From assembly GCA_006386115.1 (NCBI GenBank), contig VFIW01000036.1, positions 310,001 through 374,000 of the forward strand: a DNA stretch of 64,000 bases, in the 5' to 3' direction. Numbering within the stretch: position 1 is the first letter of the stretch; each line of letters opens with the position of its first letter. The DNA comes from Globisporangium splendens (Eukaryota; Oomycota; Peronosporomycetes; Pythiales; Pythiaceae). A program made the translations under genes and the position numbers. Positions 32,090 through 43,051 of this stretch are shown here, in pieces. Under the pieces are notes generated by a model. That model had not been told where the DNA came from. It saw nothing but the letters and a program-made list of their open reading frames with translations, and did no database searches.

Positions 32090-33649
32090 TAGACGCACTG
32101 AGGTGAGCCCGTGCGACGAGAATCTGTCAGTCGAAGCCTTTCTTGGTACGGAGCGAAGTGCTGAACTCATGGGGGTGAGGAGAACTGCGTGGCTCCGAAA
32201 GCTGGATCCTCCATATGATACGAGTGATTGTTGAGCTCCACGAAAGGCGACGAAGGAACCATCTCTGAGCGGTTTCTTTGGAGGACCTCTCGTCGAACGG
32301 TCAGAGACAAGGGAGGTCCGGCGTCGAAGCCGTGGCTTCGGAGTGGTTTGGAGCTGGGAGAGTGTCAGGAGACGGTTCTCGCTCGAGGCTTTCGGCTGAG
32401 GCACAACTTTCCCGATCCATAAACTGGACAAGAGACCCAGTTCAGTGAGTCATCTGATCACTTTGTTGGTGTTCACGCGTCTCAGGTTGATAAGCACAAA
32501 GGTGAGAGGGATGGGGAGAGGGAGGAAAAGCCCTTGACAGAGAGAAAGAGCGAGAACGCACTTCACCGGAGCGGTTGCGGCGCCTCGCCTGGATGATTGA
32601 AGCCACTGATGGCAACGATTCGATCCAGTGAGTGCGATTCACGACAGCATTGCGACCCGAGACCGAGGACGCTCCTGGCCATTGCGTGTGATAACGCAGT
32701 CTGCTGGCAACAGCCGATATTTCCAGTCGTCCAGGTCTGCCTGACCCCATTCACTTTGTTTCGTTGTCACAAACGAGGTGCCATCTGCGTTTGCGTCTGA
32801 AGGGAAACTCAGGCACATCACACTCTGTCAAAAGACTCGAACGCGGAGAGGAGGACAGTGCTTGATTTCGAGGGGCAGACGAGAGTGACAACCGACTCGA
32901 ATCGTATCACTGGTTTCGCGTTTCTTGGCCACGAAATAGATAGTGGGCATGTAGGCTGGTCGGTCGTGGAGATCCTATTGCGCGCTCAATGAAGAGTGTC
33001 TGACGCAGGCTCATTTTCGTGTTTTCGCCACTTAGGCTGCTACTGCCGTCATTGACCTGAAAATGTGGAAAGTGTCAGCACGGTATCAGCTTGATTCTCG
33101 TCCCTGGAGGAAACTCAGATGAGTTCGTGGGGATCACACATGGCGCCAACCAGTCTGTGAGTTGCTGTTGCGTGAGACTGGGCTACATGGTTTCAATTTG
33201 AGGCTGTGCATGATAAAACCTTTTCGATATAGCGGACGCAGCTTGTGCTCAAACTACGCTCGAGGAATCTGGTATTGCGTTGGATAAGGAGTACCGCATC
33301 CATGTCTGTATTTTCTTTCAAGTGTCAACGCAATTACAACCAATCAATGCAGCGAAAGCGCATCACTTCAATCAGGGTTTTAATTGGTTAATGTTCAGAA
33401 CCAAAACCCAGTATTGTGCAGCAGAGTATCTCTTGATCTCAGGTGCCAAATCGTTGCCAGCTCATTCGTCCAACAATAGTGACACATTCGAACAACACTA
33501 GGTGATCTTGAAAGGTTGTGAGTAAAGGGCGAACGCCAGCCATTGCATGAAGGTGGATCTGTCCCCAGATCTAATGTACCACACACCACCTTCAGCGTGC
33601 TTTGTGGACACAAGCAACAAAGGGATTACGGTAAGACAGTCCCCACATG
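32090..33649. other. Intergenic region upstream of bZIP gene
   Basis: No gene is recognised. Open frames are short and without domain features. Confidence 0.45.
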
Positions 33650-33676
33650 CACGTGTGACGTCACTCGATGACGTCA
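33650..33676. promoter_or_regulatory. G-box plus two CRE palindromes in tandem
   Basis: CACGTG (33650-33655) directly abuts TGACGTCA (33656-33663). A second TGACGTCA follows at 33669-33676. TGACGTCA is the classic CREB/ATF-type bZIP site and CACGTG the G-box. Both lie between two bZIP genes. Use by these bZIP proteins is inference. Confidence 0.65.
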
Positions 33677-33688
33677 CGAGTGTTCTCT

Positions 33689-33780
33689 GTGCTGATCAGT
33701 GCAGAATGTTGTTCTCATGTACTAATCAGTACAGCGTGATGGCATTCATGTTTTAATCAAGTACGGAGTGATGGTTCCTG
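33689..33780. repeat. Three degenerate ~31-bp tandem repeats
   Basis: Units 33689-33718, 33719-33749 and 33750-33780 share the layout [TA]AATCAG/TGATCAG followed by a [TG]GATGG/TT-rich part. Unit 1 holds TGATCAGTGCA, unit 2 TAATCAGTACA, unit 3 TAATCAAGTAC. They start 13 bases after the CRE pair. Confidence 0.55.
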
Positions 33781-35921
33781 CTTGGGAAACTGCACTGGCG
33801 ACGAGACCGATGTGTCTCTGACACCTGAGTGAGTGGCTGTAGCCAATCACTTTGCAGGGAATTTTCCACGGGACTTCGAGTTCAAGTTTCCAGAAGATCT
33901 CGTGGGGTTCAACCTCAGTGTACCCAAGGTTTTATATACCAGATTCATAGGTTTTATTCTGCATGCTTAAGTTTTAGTTATATAACCAGCAGGAGTCCTT
34001 GGGGTTCACTTATGAGTAGTGACAGGAAGCATAACTACATTTTAATCAGTTGCATATTTACCACCAAGTACTCCAGTCCTCCTTCCATTCTCCAAGGAGG
34101 AAGAATCGTTTGCTCTGACACAAGCGCGTGTGCCGTGTTTGAGGGACTGTTTGGAGCAGCGCCCTCTTACAGCGACTTCTTACAGGGTGCTTCAGCGACA
34201 TCATGTTGCGCGTAACGCGTTGTAAACGTAGAGCTGTATGAGCGAGTGTATAAGTTTGGTGGGAATAGAACCTACATCCTCCGACTTTGTCGGTGCTCTC
34301 CCATTGAGTCACAAGCTTTGGTGCGCCATTGAGTTGTGTACTTCGTGAGCTTCAATTGTAATACGCATACCACATCTGCAGACGAATATTATAAACGAAC
34401 AATATTATCGCGTCAGTACGAGCATCTATATTTCGCATACCTAGACATCGATGTCGCATAATACCTCTCTCACCTTGAAAGATTTGGCATTCTCTCTCTC
34501 TGCAATTGCCGCCACAAGCTCACTCTTATCTGCTCTGCGCAATAATATCCACACTGCCGTTCTCGATATGTCGCCCCTACGGTACGTGATGTGGTCGTCT
34601 TTGGTTGCCTAGTTTGGCGTCTTATGGTAGCAGTTGACATGTTCCATACCAATCACAGCCTTCACAAATTGGACCTTCCGTCCGAGGACGGCATCGAGAT
34701 GTGGTAGAGACGCCTCTGGAGCCTGAGAGCTACGACATTGGTAATCAATGTGCGATTTAGTCGAACCAGCTACACGAATCTCGGTTTGCGCACTTGGGAA
34801 ATCTTCGCGAACACTCTGGCTGTCATCGTAATGTGTTGACGTAGCACGCCGTCGAGGAAGCCACTGAGCGACAGGACCGAGTCCTTAGTCGGTCCGTACA
34901 GGCTGGAGAAGTCGAAATAGGTCACGACAGATCTCTTTACTTATTTGTGGTCGGTGTGTGTTGGCGCCACGTGGGAGTGCCTCGTTCTAAAGCGCCGTCA
35001 ATGAAAGGCATAGATCACACACTGTTTTCTTCCACTCATGCCCGATGTAAGGATCAACGGTACCATGACGGCACAATGTACCAATATTTCGGTATATCGG
35101 AATGTTGGTAGATGATTACGACACCTTTAGGAATGATTGTATGTTTATTCATAGGTAAAGATATGACGAGAACCCATCTGTTATCTCAGAAGCGATCCTG
35201 TCCACAAAAAAGGAAGAAAAATCAGATATGAGAAAATCCAGTAAAAAATCAAGTAGCATGCAAGAGAAAGAAAGAGAGTAGGAAGAGTCCCAAGGGAGCC
35301 AAGGACTAGCAACGAAGTAGTTGAGTTTTTCTTAAACAGTTTTCTCAATCTCACTTCTCAATTTGCCATCAACTACACAAGCCTCCTTACACCCGACAAA
35401 CGTACCCAGTTTAGCCAATGACTTTGTGACGCCGAAGTTAATCGTTCTGGTCAATGCAAGTACACGAAACACGAGTTTATGGCGGTCTCCCAAAAGCACC
35501 GATTGCCTTCGGCAGATACAATATAGTAATGTGTACCAGCCGACCATAGCCGACTTTAACCAGCACAGTAAGTTGCGGCACATCATCGATTGTGGCGTTC
35601 AGCCCTTTGTTTCCGTGCTGGGTAGCAATGTGGTTCAAGTTGGACCTTGTGTGTAACCCTGCAGCTAACGAATCTGCGTCATCTTTTACTGCCATGCACA
35701 CCTGTGAATAATGCATATTGTGCAATTTTCTTTCTTTTGAAACAGTTGTAAATGACATTTACAATAAATTGCCAATATTGCTCAGGCTTTTCTATCGCGG
35801 GATGCACTCGTCCGCCACGTCTTCCCTCCTTTGCGCGCATGTCACGCTCCTTTGAAGTGGGCAGTAGCGTTGTTTTCTCGACGCAAACAAAAAACAAACG
35901 ACCCCAGACAACGCGGTATTG
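33781..35921. other. Intergenic region with tRNA-like relic
   Basis: Apart from the tRNA-like sequence at 34252-34318 I see no gene. Frames on both strands are short, and the composition is AT-rich toward 35100-35340. Retroelement remnants are possible but I could not identify any. Confidence 0.45.
34252..34318 (-). pseudogene. tRNA-like sequence without usable anticodon loop (tRNA pseudogene or SINE head)
   Basis: On the minus strand a 67-nt cloverleaf can be drawn. Acceptor AAGCTTG pairs with CAAACTT (6 of 7). The D-arm is ACTC/GAGC (3 of 4). Stem CCGAC/GTCGG follows, then T-arm GTAGG/CCCAC (4 of 5) around loop TTCTATT. The B-box-like GGTTCTATTCC differs by one base from GGTTCGANTCC. The anticodon loop is only AAA if the five-pair stem forms; a shorter stem gives seven bases but without U33. 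It is therefore not a working tRNA. tRNA-derived SINEs are known from Phytophthora, so this may be a SINE 5' part. Confidence 0.6.
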
Positions 35922-37451
35922 ATGAACATTTCGGTCGACGCCGACGTGGCGGCGCAGCAGGCGTCTCGCGGCGACAACGGCGGAAATGGCGACAGCGACG
36001 ACACGGACGAGATCCTGAACGAGCTGCTGGCCATGATCTGGTCCGACGACGACGCCGAGGAGCGACGCCACGGCAACCAACCCAGCAGCGCCAACTCGTC
36101 ACCCGACGCCACGCCACGCCAGACAAGCGTCAACGGTTACGGCAACACCAGTAACCACAACCACACCACCACCAACGTCAACAGCAACCATAACCAGAGT
36201 AATGGCTGCCGCACGGCGGTCGCGAGTTCGAGCGACGAGCACAGCGATGCGAGCAACACGAGCTCCGTGCGAAGTCTGGACGCGCAGGCCAAGGAGCAGC
36301 GGCGCCTCGAGATGCGGCGCAAGCGCAACCGCGAGTCGATGGTTCGGCTGCGCGAGCGCAAGCGCATCGCCGACAAGAAGCTTGCGGCGTTGGCCCAGGG
36401 GCTCGAGATGCGTCTCCAGCAGCTGCGAGCTCGCCAAGCACAGCCGCTGCCACTGGATCAGCTACAGATCTCAGGACCTCCTGGATGGGACTTCAGTGCT
36501 CAGGACCAAGCCGGGATGAATGGAGTCGAAGACGGCAATCAAAACTACCGACAGATGATGGAGGAAATGCTCGTGGAGCTGCAGCAGATCGAGCAAAAGA
36601 TGCGCAGCGAGAATGCGCATCTCGCCCAGGAGATCTACAAGCACGAGCAGGCGTTCTATGCACTGCGCGAGGTCATCGCTGAATTGCGCGAATCTGACCG
36701 CCTCATGCCCATGCTCCAGGAGTACGACCCCGTGGCTTGGGTCAAGGAGATCGTCCATCACTTCCCACATTTGTACTCGACGGACATTTTCCAGTTCATG
36801 CGGCGAAGTATCCAAGAAGTGCTGGGCACGTTGACCATGACCAACAAAATGAACGAGAGCAGGTACGACATCTTCGGGTGGCGCATCAAGCGCGAGATCA
36901 ACGACACGTGGATCGACTTCATGTTCAGCAAGGACTTTCCGCACGTCAACATCGATGCCGTGGCCGGGAAAACGTGGGCTGTGCAAAGCCACAGTCACTC
37001 CGTGAACGAGACGATGCCACGCAACCACTTCATGAAGGTGTTGCGTATCGTGAACGAAAACACGTATCTGTGCGCGCGGAATCTGTTTTTCCCCGGAGAT
37101 GAGACCAACTACATCATGATCTACGTGTTCATGCGTATCAAGACGTCGCAGGGATGGGTCATCGCGCAACGCTCGCTGCTGCCGGACGATAGCGCCGCAG
37201 TACAAGCGATTTTGGGTCCAAAGTTTTCGTTAGTGAATGCGTTCTATGGCATGGTGCTGACGCAACTCGAGACGACGAACGCCGATGGCAGCAAGACCGT
37301 CTCGCCCATTGGCTGCAACGCCACCTATGGTGGCCGCATGGGCAACGGCACCGCCCACTACGCAAAGATCGTTGGTCCCGAGAACTTTTTCTCGATGTTG
37401 CGATGGGAAAATGTGTGCATCGGTCCGTTGTATCGGCTCATGCCCCAATAA
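35922..37451 (+). CDS. bZIP transcription factor with conserved C-terminal domain (subgroup B)
   Basis: 509 residues from ATG 35922; the frame begins three bases earlier only at a TTG. N-terminal acidic motif: DEILNELLAMIWSDDD. An Asn/Thr/Ser-rich stretch follows (about 70-95). The basic region is RRKRNRESMVRLRERKR (about 132-148), with a zipper to about 175. A second helix is NYRQMMEEMLVELQQIEQKM. The C-terminal domain reads RYDIFGWRIKREINDTWIDF, FSKDFPHVNIDAVAGKTW, LCARNLFFPGDETNYIMIYV, VNAFYGMVLTQLETTNADG, GCNATYGGRMGNGT and MLRWENVCIGPLYRLMPQ. It is nearly identical in these parts to the gene at 21052 (minus). The pair brackets the subgroup C block, suggesting tandem duplication with an inversion. 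Confidence 0.92.
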   Translation: MNISVDADVAAQQASRGDNGGNGDSDDTDEILNELLAMIWSDDDAEERRHGNQPSSANSSPDATPRQTSVNGYGNTSNHNHTTTNVNSNHNQSNGCRTAVASSSDEHSDASNTSSVRSLDAQAKEQRRLEMRRKRNRESMVRLRERKRIADKKLAALAQGLEMRLQQLRARQAQPLPLDQLQISGPPGWDFSAQDQAGMNGVEDGNQNYRQMMEEMLVELQQIEQKMRSENAHLAQEIYKHEQAFYALREVIAELRESDRLMPMLQEYDPVAWVKEIVHHFPHLYSTDIFQFMRRSIQEVLGTLTMTNKMNESRYDIFGWRIKREINDTWIDFMFSKDFPHVNIDAVAGKTWAVQSHSHSVNETMPRNHFMKVLRIVNENTYLCARNLFFPGDETNYIMIYVFMRIKTSQGWVIAQRSLLPDDSAAVQAILGPKFSLVNAFYGMVLTQLETTNADGSKTVSPIGCNATYGGRMGNGTAHYAKIVGPENFFSMLRWENVCIGPLYRLMPQ

Positions 37452-39422
37452 GAAAAGTGGCGAAATGAGTATAATGCGTGCGCTCTTGCCAGCCAATGTT
37501 GAGCATGCCAAAAACTGTAGATGCGCTTTCACGAAAACATATGTGCTCAGGTTATGAAAAATTGCCATTTGCTGATACCGCAACCTTTTCATTGGCATGG
37601 TCACACTCGCTCTGTCAAACAGGTGTTGCACTTTCTCGTCGCAACTGCAGCATAACCCCAAGTCACCAGTGCGAAAATGCAATGCGTTATTTCATGGCAA
37701 ACGAAACGGTTGGGTCATTCTTCCTTCTCGTTTAACAAGCAAAGCGTGCTCTCAACAACACGGGATGAACGTTTAAACATTGGAAGACGGCAATAAAAGC
37801 AAGCAGCATCTCATGCAATAGCTACTTGCTGAGTGTACCCTGCAACCCATCGTGCCGTAGAGGCTAATTCCGCAGATTGACACGCAGCGGCAGCTGCTGT
37901 GGCTACACGAGCGTGATACTCCTGCTATTGCGTACTTCAACAACACCATTGCTAGAACCGCTCTGGCTGGCTTTTGCTGATCACAGATACTCAAATCGTA
38001 TATTATCAGATTTTGTGTGATACCCCTACCCACAGCAACACGAGAGACCATTTCGGCAGGCGTCACGATCGAATTGGTGCAACCGAGTGGTGCTGATTTC
38101 ACCAGCTCGCCTCAACAATTCATCCTATGGTAGTGTTAACACTCCTGCATCGATCTCTTGTTTTGTCTAAGGTCGCGTTGAGCATCCAGCAAGCTACAAC
38201 TATTGACGCTTGTTGTTGATTTCGAGGCAGCAGAGTTCAAAGTCTCGACATCCTCTTTGACGGAATTGGCCACCCGCGGCCGGAGGGCCACTTCACAGAC
38301 AAGCAATGGGACAATGTTACGTAGCTGAGCGCGATCGAGGCTAGCGACCGAATCCCGCTGATCAAGGCTATGGACCTGATCAAGGAGCTCGCGGCCGATG
38401 AAGAGCACAACGCGGCACTTTGAGGGTGCCTCGACTGCACTTGCATCGAGTGCCAGCGGCCGTGCCAAAAAGTCATGCATACACCTTCGTCGATGGCCGT
38501 TCCTGGAGAGAACAAGATGGGTTTTTTTTAAACGCTCGGAACAACAGATGCTGATAGCTCTTGAGGCGAGTAATAGCACGTATGAGGTCAATTTATGGTC
38601 GTGGTGCCTAAGTTTTGCATGTGGAGACCACTATCCCAGTCGATGCTGCTTCCGGAATGATAAAATTGAGCCTCCCTAAATCTACTCGAGTTACGCCGAT
38701 AAATACTGCAAACTGGCTGTGGTTCTTCGCCATAGCTCTGATCGTATCCGAGCATTTAAACTCAGTCGCCAACTGGTCCTTGAGGCGAGTTATATGCACA
38801 TCAATAAGAGAACACGCACGAGACCACCATGTTGGTCCACTTACCGTGCTGTTTCCGGAATGATATCTTGGGTTTCACGTGAAACACTCGAGTCGAGTAT
38901 CTCACACAGTGAACCGCGTCGTTGTTGCTGCACTGATCGCATCAGCGCAAGCTAACAACATAGTTTCCTCATGCCATATTGAAACAAAAGTTTAACGATA
39001 AACCGGATACAAGTTGTTTGCGACATACACATGGACGTTTGCAATCAACTCTCCATCCATTTTATAAAAAGTAATCGTCAAGGTGGAGATTCTACTGATG
39101 AACACTTGGATTTGAGGCAAGACGAAGCTCGACCTGGCAACAGTTTAAGAACGAACCAGGTACTGCCACCTGGTTCGTTCTTTAACTGTTGCCAGATGCG
39201 GAGAACGCAAAAGTCCGCAATGAAGAATGGCGAGTGTGCACGCGTGGAATGCCACACGCCGATGCATTCTGTTGCCGCAGGTGATCTGTCGAATGCTCGC
39301 AAACCCTCGTGTGCTTGCATGTCCGATACTGATGGTAGCCACTTTGGCGCTCACAGATATCTTTCCGCTCTCGACCCATCTTCTAAAGATGATCCCGCTT
39401 GAAAGAAACACGAAAGGCGCTA
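37452..39422. other. Intergenic region with degenerate duplications
   Basis: Two weakly similar stretches begin at about 38561 and 38782, sharing TTGAGGCGAGT and, about 80-90 bases later, TTTCCGGAATGATA. A perfect palindrome GTTTCACGTGAAAC lies at 38872-38885. Frames at 38136-38591 (both strands) look partly protein-like but are broken and unrecognised. The long hairpin at 39134 is listed separately. Confidence 0.45.
39134..39195. repeat. Long near-perfect hairpin (28-bp arms, 6-base loop)
   Basis: Arms 39134-39161 and 39168-39195 are reverse complements at 27 of 28 positions; the single mismatch is at the fourteenth to sixteenth base region of the stem (T opposite T-derived A). The loop is ACTGCC. 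It lies 228-289 bases downstream of the permease stop codon. It may be a miRNA-like precursor, a MITE relic or a 3'-end hairpin; the sequence alone cannot decide. Confidence 0.85.
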
Positions 39423-41384
39423 TCAGCTTGTGTGCACAAACGCACTATCCAATGCACCTGGTGGTTGTTTCTTCTGCTGTTGTCGGTTCCACATCCAAGT
39501 GGCGATGCTGTACAGGATCCCAACCAGGAGGATCCCTACGAGCACGACAGTGCACGATGGATCGACAAGGCGAGAGATAATGTGGTAGCACAGCATGGCT
39601 GCTGGAAGGGTCAGCAACGCGACCATCCCTGCAAGTCCGCCAGGAACTACAAAATACAATCATATAGATATCACAACATTAATGAATGCCAAAGTGTTCG
39701 AACGAGCATCTACACAATAAAAGAACTTACCTTTGACCGAGCGATGCACGAATGGCTGGGTGTGGCGCAGCCAGAGGGCGGCAATTATAATAAATAGTTC
39801 AATGAGTCCAGAAAGCGCATTCCGTACTTCGTAGCAGTCGTAGACTTCGTCGACGATGAAGAGACCGAGCAGCACGACGCACGTGGTAAAGTAGATCGAC
39901 TTTCTCGGCGTGCCAAACGTTCGATCGCGTCTACAAATCAAACGAGTGAGAGACAAATAACAAGTGAGACCAAGCAGGTATGTCTGCAACCAAGGTAACA
40001 GGTACGCACTCCATAAATAATGACGGCAGAAGTCCATTTTCCGCCATGCCGCGCATCTGGTAAGCCTGACAGAAGAGCTCGGCCATGTACATGCCGACAG
40101 CACCCGCGACGAGACCAATCATTACGATCGCGTACAGCGTGGTGCCTCCGAACGCTTTGGCGATGTCTGGGTACGAGTCTTCCTCGAATTGGCTCCAGTG
40201 TAACGTCGAGACAGCGCCAACGGCCGCGATCATGGGCAGGAAGTACGAGAACCATGCGAGCAGGAAGCCGAACTTGATGCCTTGCGGGTACGTTTTCGCC
40301 GGTCGCGCAACTTCGCCACCGAACACGGCAGCGAGGTAAAAACCATCGTAGTACCAGAAGAGGTTGATGTACTCACTCCAATCGAACGACCAGTCGCCAT
40401 CGACATCGTTATCGGGACGAACTTCTCCAAATGCTGCAGCAGACTCGGTCTTCGTGAATCCCCAGATCGACATGATCAAAAATGGCACAAGCACTAGCAC
40501 GAGGAGTCCACTGAGCACGCGCACGAGGTTCTGGGTCCCAAACAGCGCAGGGATGCTGAGCAGCACTGCCACTGACGCTTTGATCACATACGCGACGCCA
40601 CAGGAAAATAAAGTCTCTGGATCGTACCCCAACGCGGTAAGAATTTTCTCGTACATGAACTGGACGTACACGATGCGATCCATGATGCTCGCGGTCCAGG
40701 ACCAGAAGCCGACTTGAAAGCCCCAGAAGGGACCGAACGCGTTCAGCACCCAGACCGAGTACCCTCCGTCATTCGGGTACGCTGTCGCGAGCTCCGTGAT
40801 CGCCCATAGCATCGGGAAATTGAAAAACACTGGGTAGATGATCTGCGCAATGATACCCCGCAACGGACCACCACTCGAGATGAACGGTTCGGTTCCCACG
40901 GGGCCACCACACGTAGTGAAGTAGCACATGACCATGAGCCCGAACGCCGTGAGCACGCGATGCGTGGGGATCTGCAACGCATTATGCCGACTCTCGCGAA
41001 GCCGCGCGCGGTGCTGGGTCCACTGCTGCGGCGCGAGCACGGGCTCGTATGCTGTCATGCGCATCAAATCGGAAGACGTGGGCGATGACAGCGACGACAG
41101 CGACGACAATGGCCAAATGCCAGCAGAGCGATCGCTCTCAGGTCTACACAAGCAAGGAATGGAGGAGACGAGGCGTATGCACATGCATGATTAATACCTT
41201 GAAGCCACGAACAGTGTGTTAACTGGGAAATAACGGACGGGCAGGAAACGTACCCGGCGACATCTTGGTGGAAGCGAAATTGCTTGACGTCGGCAGCAAT
41301 GAGGTCGTGATACGGCGCCAGCGAGGCGTCCACGCGGTACAGCGCGGCGCCCGATGCGCCATCTTCGTCCTCACCACTCCGCAT
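39423..41384 (-). CDS. Amino acid/polyamine permease (APC superfamily, PUT/PHS-like)
   Basis: Four minus-strand exons, 41384-41254, 41143-40010, 39930-39731 and 39646-39423, join in phase at GT-AG introns to give 562 residues. The start is ATG 41384 (MRSGEDEDGASGAALY). The permease core begins in exon 2: TTCGGPVGTEPFISSGGP, then AITELATAYPNDGGYSVWVL and FGPFWGFQVGFWSW. FGGEVARPAKTYPQG follows in the central loop. The CGGPxGxEP and AELxTAxPxxGG patterns are those of the plant-type polyamine/amino acid transporters (PUT/LAT branch). About 11-12 hydrophobic segments are visible. It should act in the plasma membrane or an organelle membrane; the substrate cannot be read from sequence. It is a paralogue of the gene at 59114. 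Confidence 0.93.
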
Positions 41385-43051
41385 CTCAGAAAGAAAAGGA
41401 GAGCGATGTCACGCCCCCTGTGCTATCGAAAGTCACACGTGGTGTCACGCTGGGCGAAATGCTGCGGAAAGAGACTTTCCTTCTGACGAAATCGGAGACT
41501 GGGCAGGCAGGTGGTCCGCTCCACGGTACTCGAGCAAATGCGTGAAGCTCGTGGGACTGCAGCGGCTGTGGGTGTCTTCTCTAAAAGAACGACGCCGCAG
41601 TGGCGACATCAACAGGTTCGTGTGCGCAGATGAATGCTCGCAGGATTGTGGTGCACAAGGTCCATAGATTTACGAATCCCAGTCGATTGGCCGACTTGCT
41701 GAACCCCATGACTTTTCTTCGGAGCTTGTCGCTGAAAAAGATCTTTCTTTGCACAGAGACAGCCTTTTTATGGACGGTGATGTGGGTGGAGACCCTTTTT
41801 TTCTGTTGACGTATCTTATCGAAATACACAGTATCGAATTAACGGGTCAAAGTGACAGGGACTAACATCAAAGAAAGGATGCGCACTGACAATGCGCCGG
41901 GTTAAACAGATATCGGGTTTTGTGAGCTGTGTGGGATGGATGGTGATGTAGGTTCGACGGCCATGACGAGTCCAAGGATACTGGCATCTTCCACGATAAT
42001 ATAGAAATATACGGTAGACGGATGAAAAGGAACTCGGTGTGGGTGTAGGCTACACATGTGTATCCTATTTTCAAGTCCACAGTGCATAGTGTTCTGTGCC
42101 GATAGCATTCACACGTTCTACATTTTCCTCCCTCCCACTTCGTTTCGACATTTTGATCTTTCTCTTTTCTGGTGCTGGTTTTCGACACTGTGTATCAATG
42201 TTTGAAAGGTCAAAGCACTATCAGAGGGCGACATACACAGAACATGAAGGTTCTCTATGCCAGAAAGAATTTAAACGATTTGCACCCCTTCTGATACGAC
42301 CGAATCGGTAGTATCATTTTGGAAAGGGAATTATTTGATGTATGCTTTCTAGTGAAAGGGAAAACCGCCATGTTGATTTGTAACATTGCCGTACGAGTAA
42401 TGCACTTTGTTCATCGAGTGAACCCAGATACAATGTCTTGTATCCCAAGTCGCAGCTCTGCTCGACAATGGTGTCGGTGCCACGCCGTCAAAACTTTGAA
42501 ACACCTCACTCTCAGCAGTGTCAATGAGGCTCAGGAACTCTTAAACTGTGTGTAGATCACACGTTAAATAGAATCACCTTCTCTCTCTCTCTCTGAACCC
42601 AGACACAACAGTAACAGCGGTCCTCAAGATTGGCAACGAGAGTGTCGGCAGCCAAAAGTGGGGTCTGATTTACACCCAATCGTTGACAACCACACTTGAG
42701 AACTCCATTTGCAGAAATGTTGTACTTGGTTGTCGACCCAGAGCTTCGGAGCGACGTGCCATAACGTCAAGAGCTTTCGACGCGATCGTCTTCCACAGCA
42801 GAACGTTCGTTTCATGCATGATGGGCATGATGACAATGGTGATTCTGTTGTTGAGAACTCAGCAGTAGTGCAGCAGCATTGTTAGAGGTAGCATTCCAAG
42901 TTTTCTTTTCAAGTTGGCGTTCGAAGCCAAACGCATGTCCGCAATCTCACTCCTGCAGCACAGCGTTAACCTTCGCTTGGTGGTGGCCAGTACCATAGTG
43001 CGTGCTCCATATCAATCGCCATGCGAGTCGGCATCAATTTTCGGATGAACC
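41385..43051. other. Intergenic region
   Basis: No gene is recognised. A minus-strand frame at 41581-41829 is protein-like (82 residues, some hydrophobic parts) but has no family match that I know. A short CT repeat sits at about 42578-42594. Confidence 0.45.

Noticed and set aside
33781..35921. LTR retrotransposon in the gap
   Set aside because: No paired LTRs, polypurine tract or reverse transcriptase motifs could be found.
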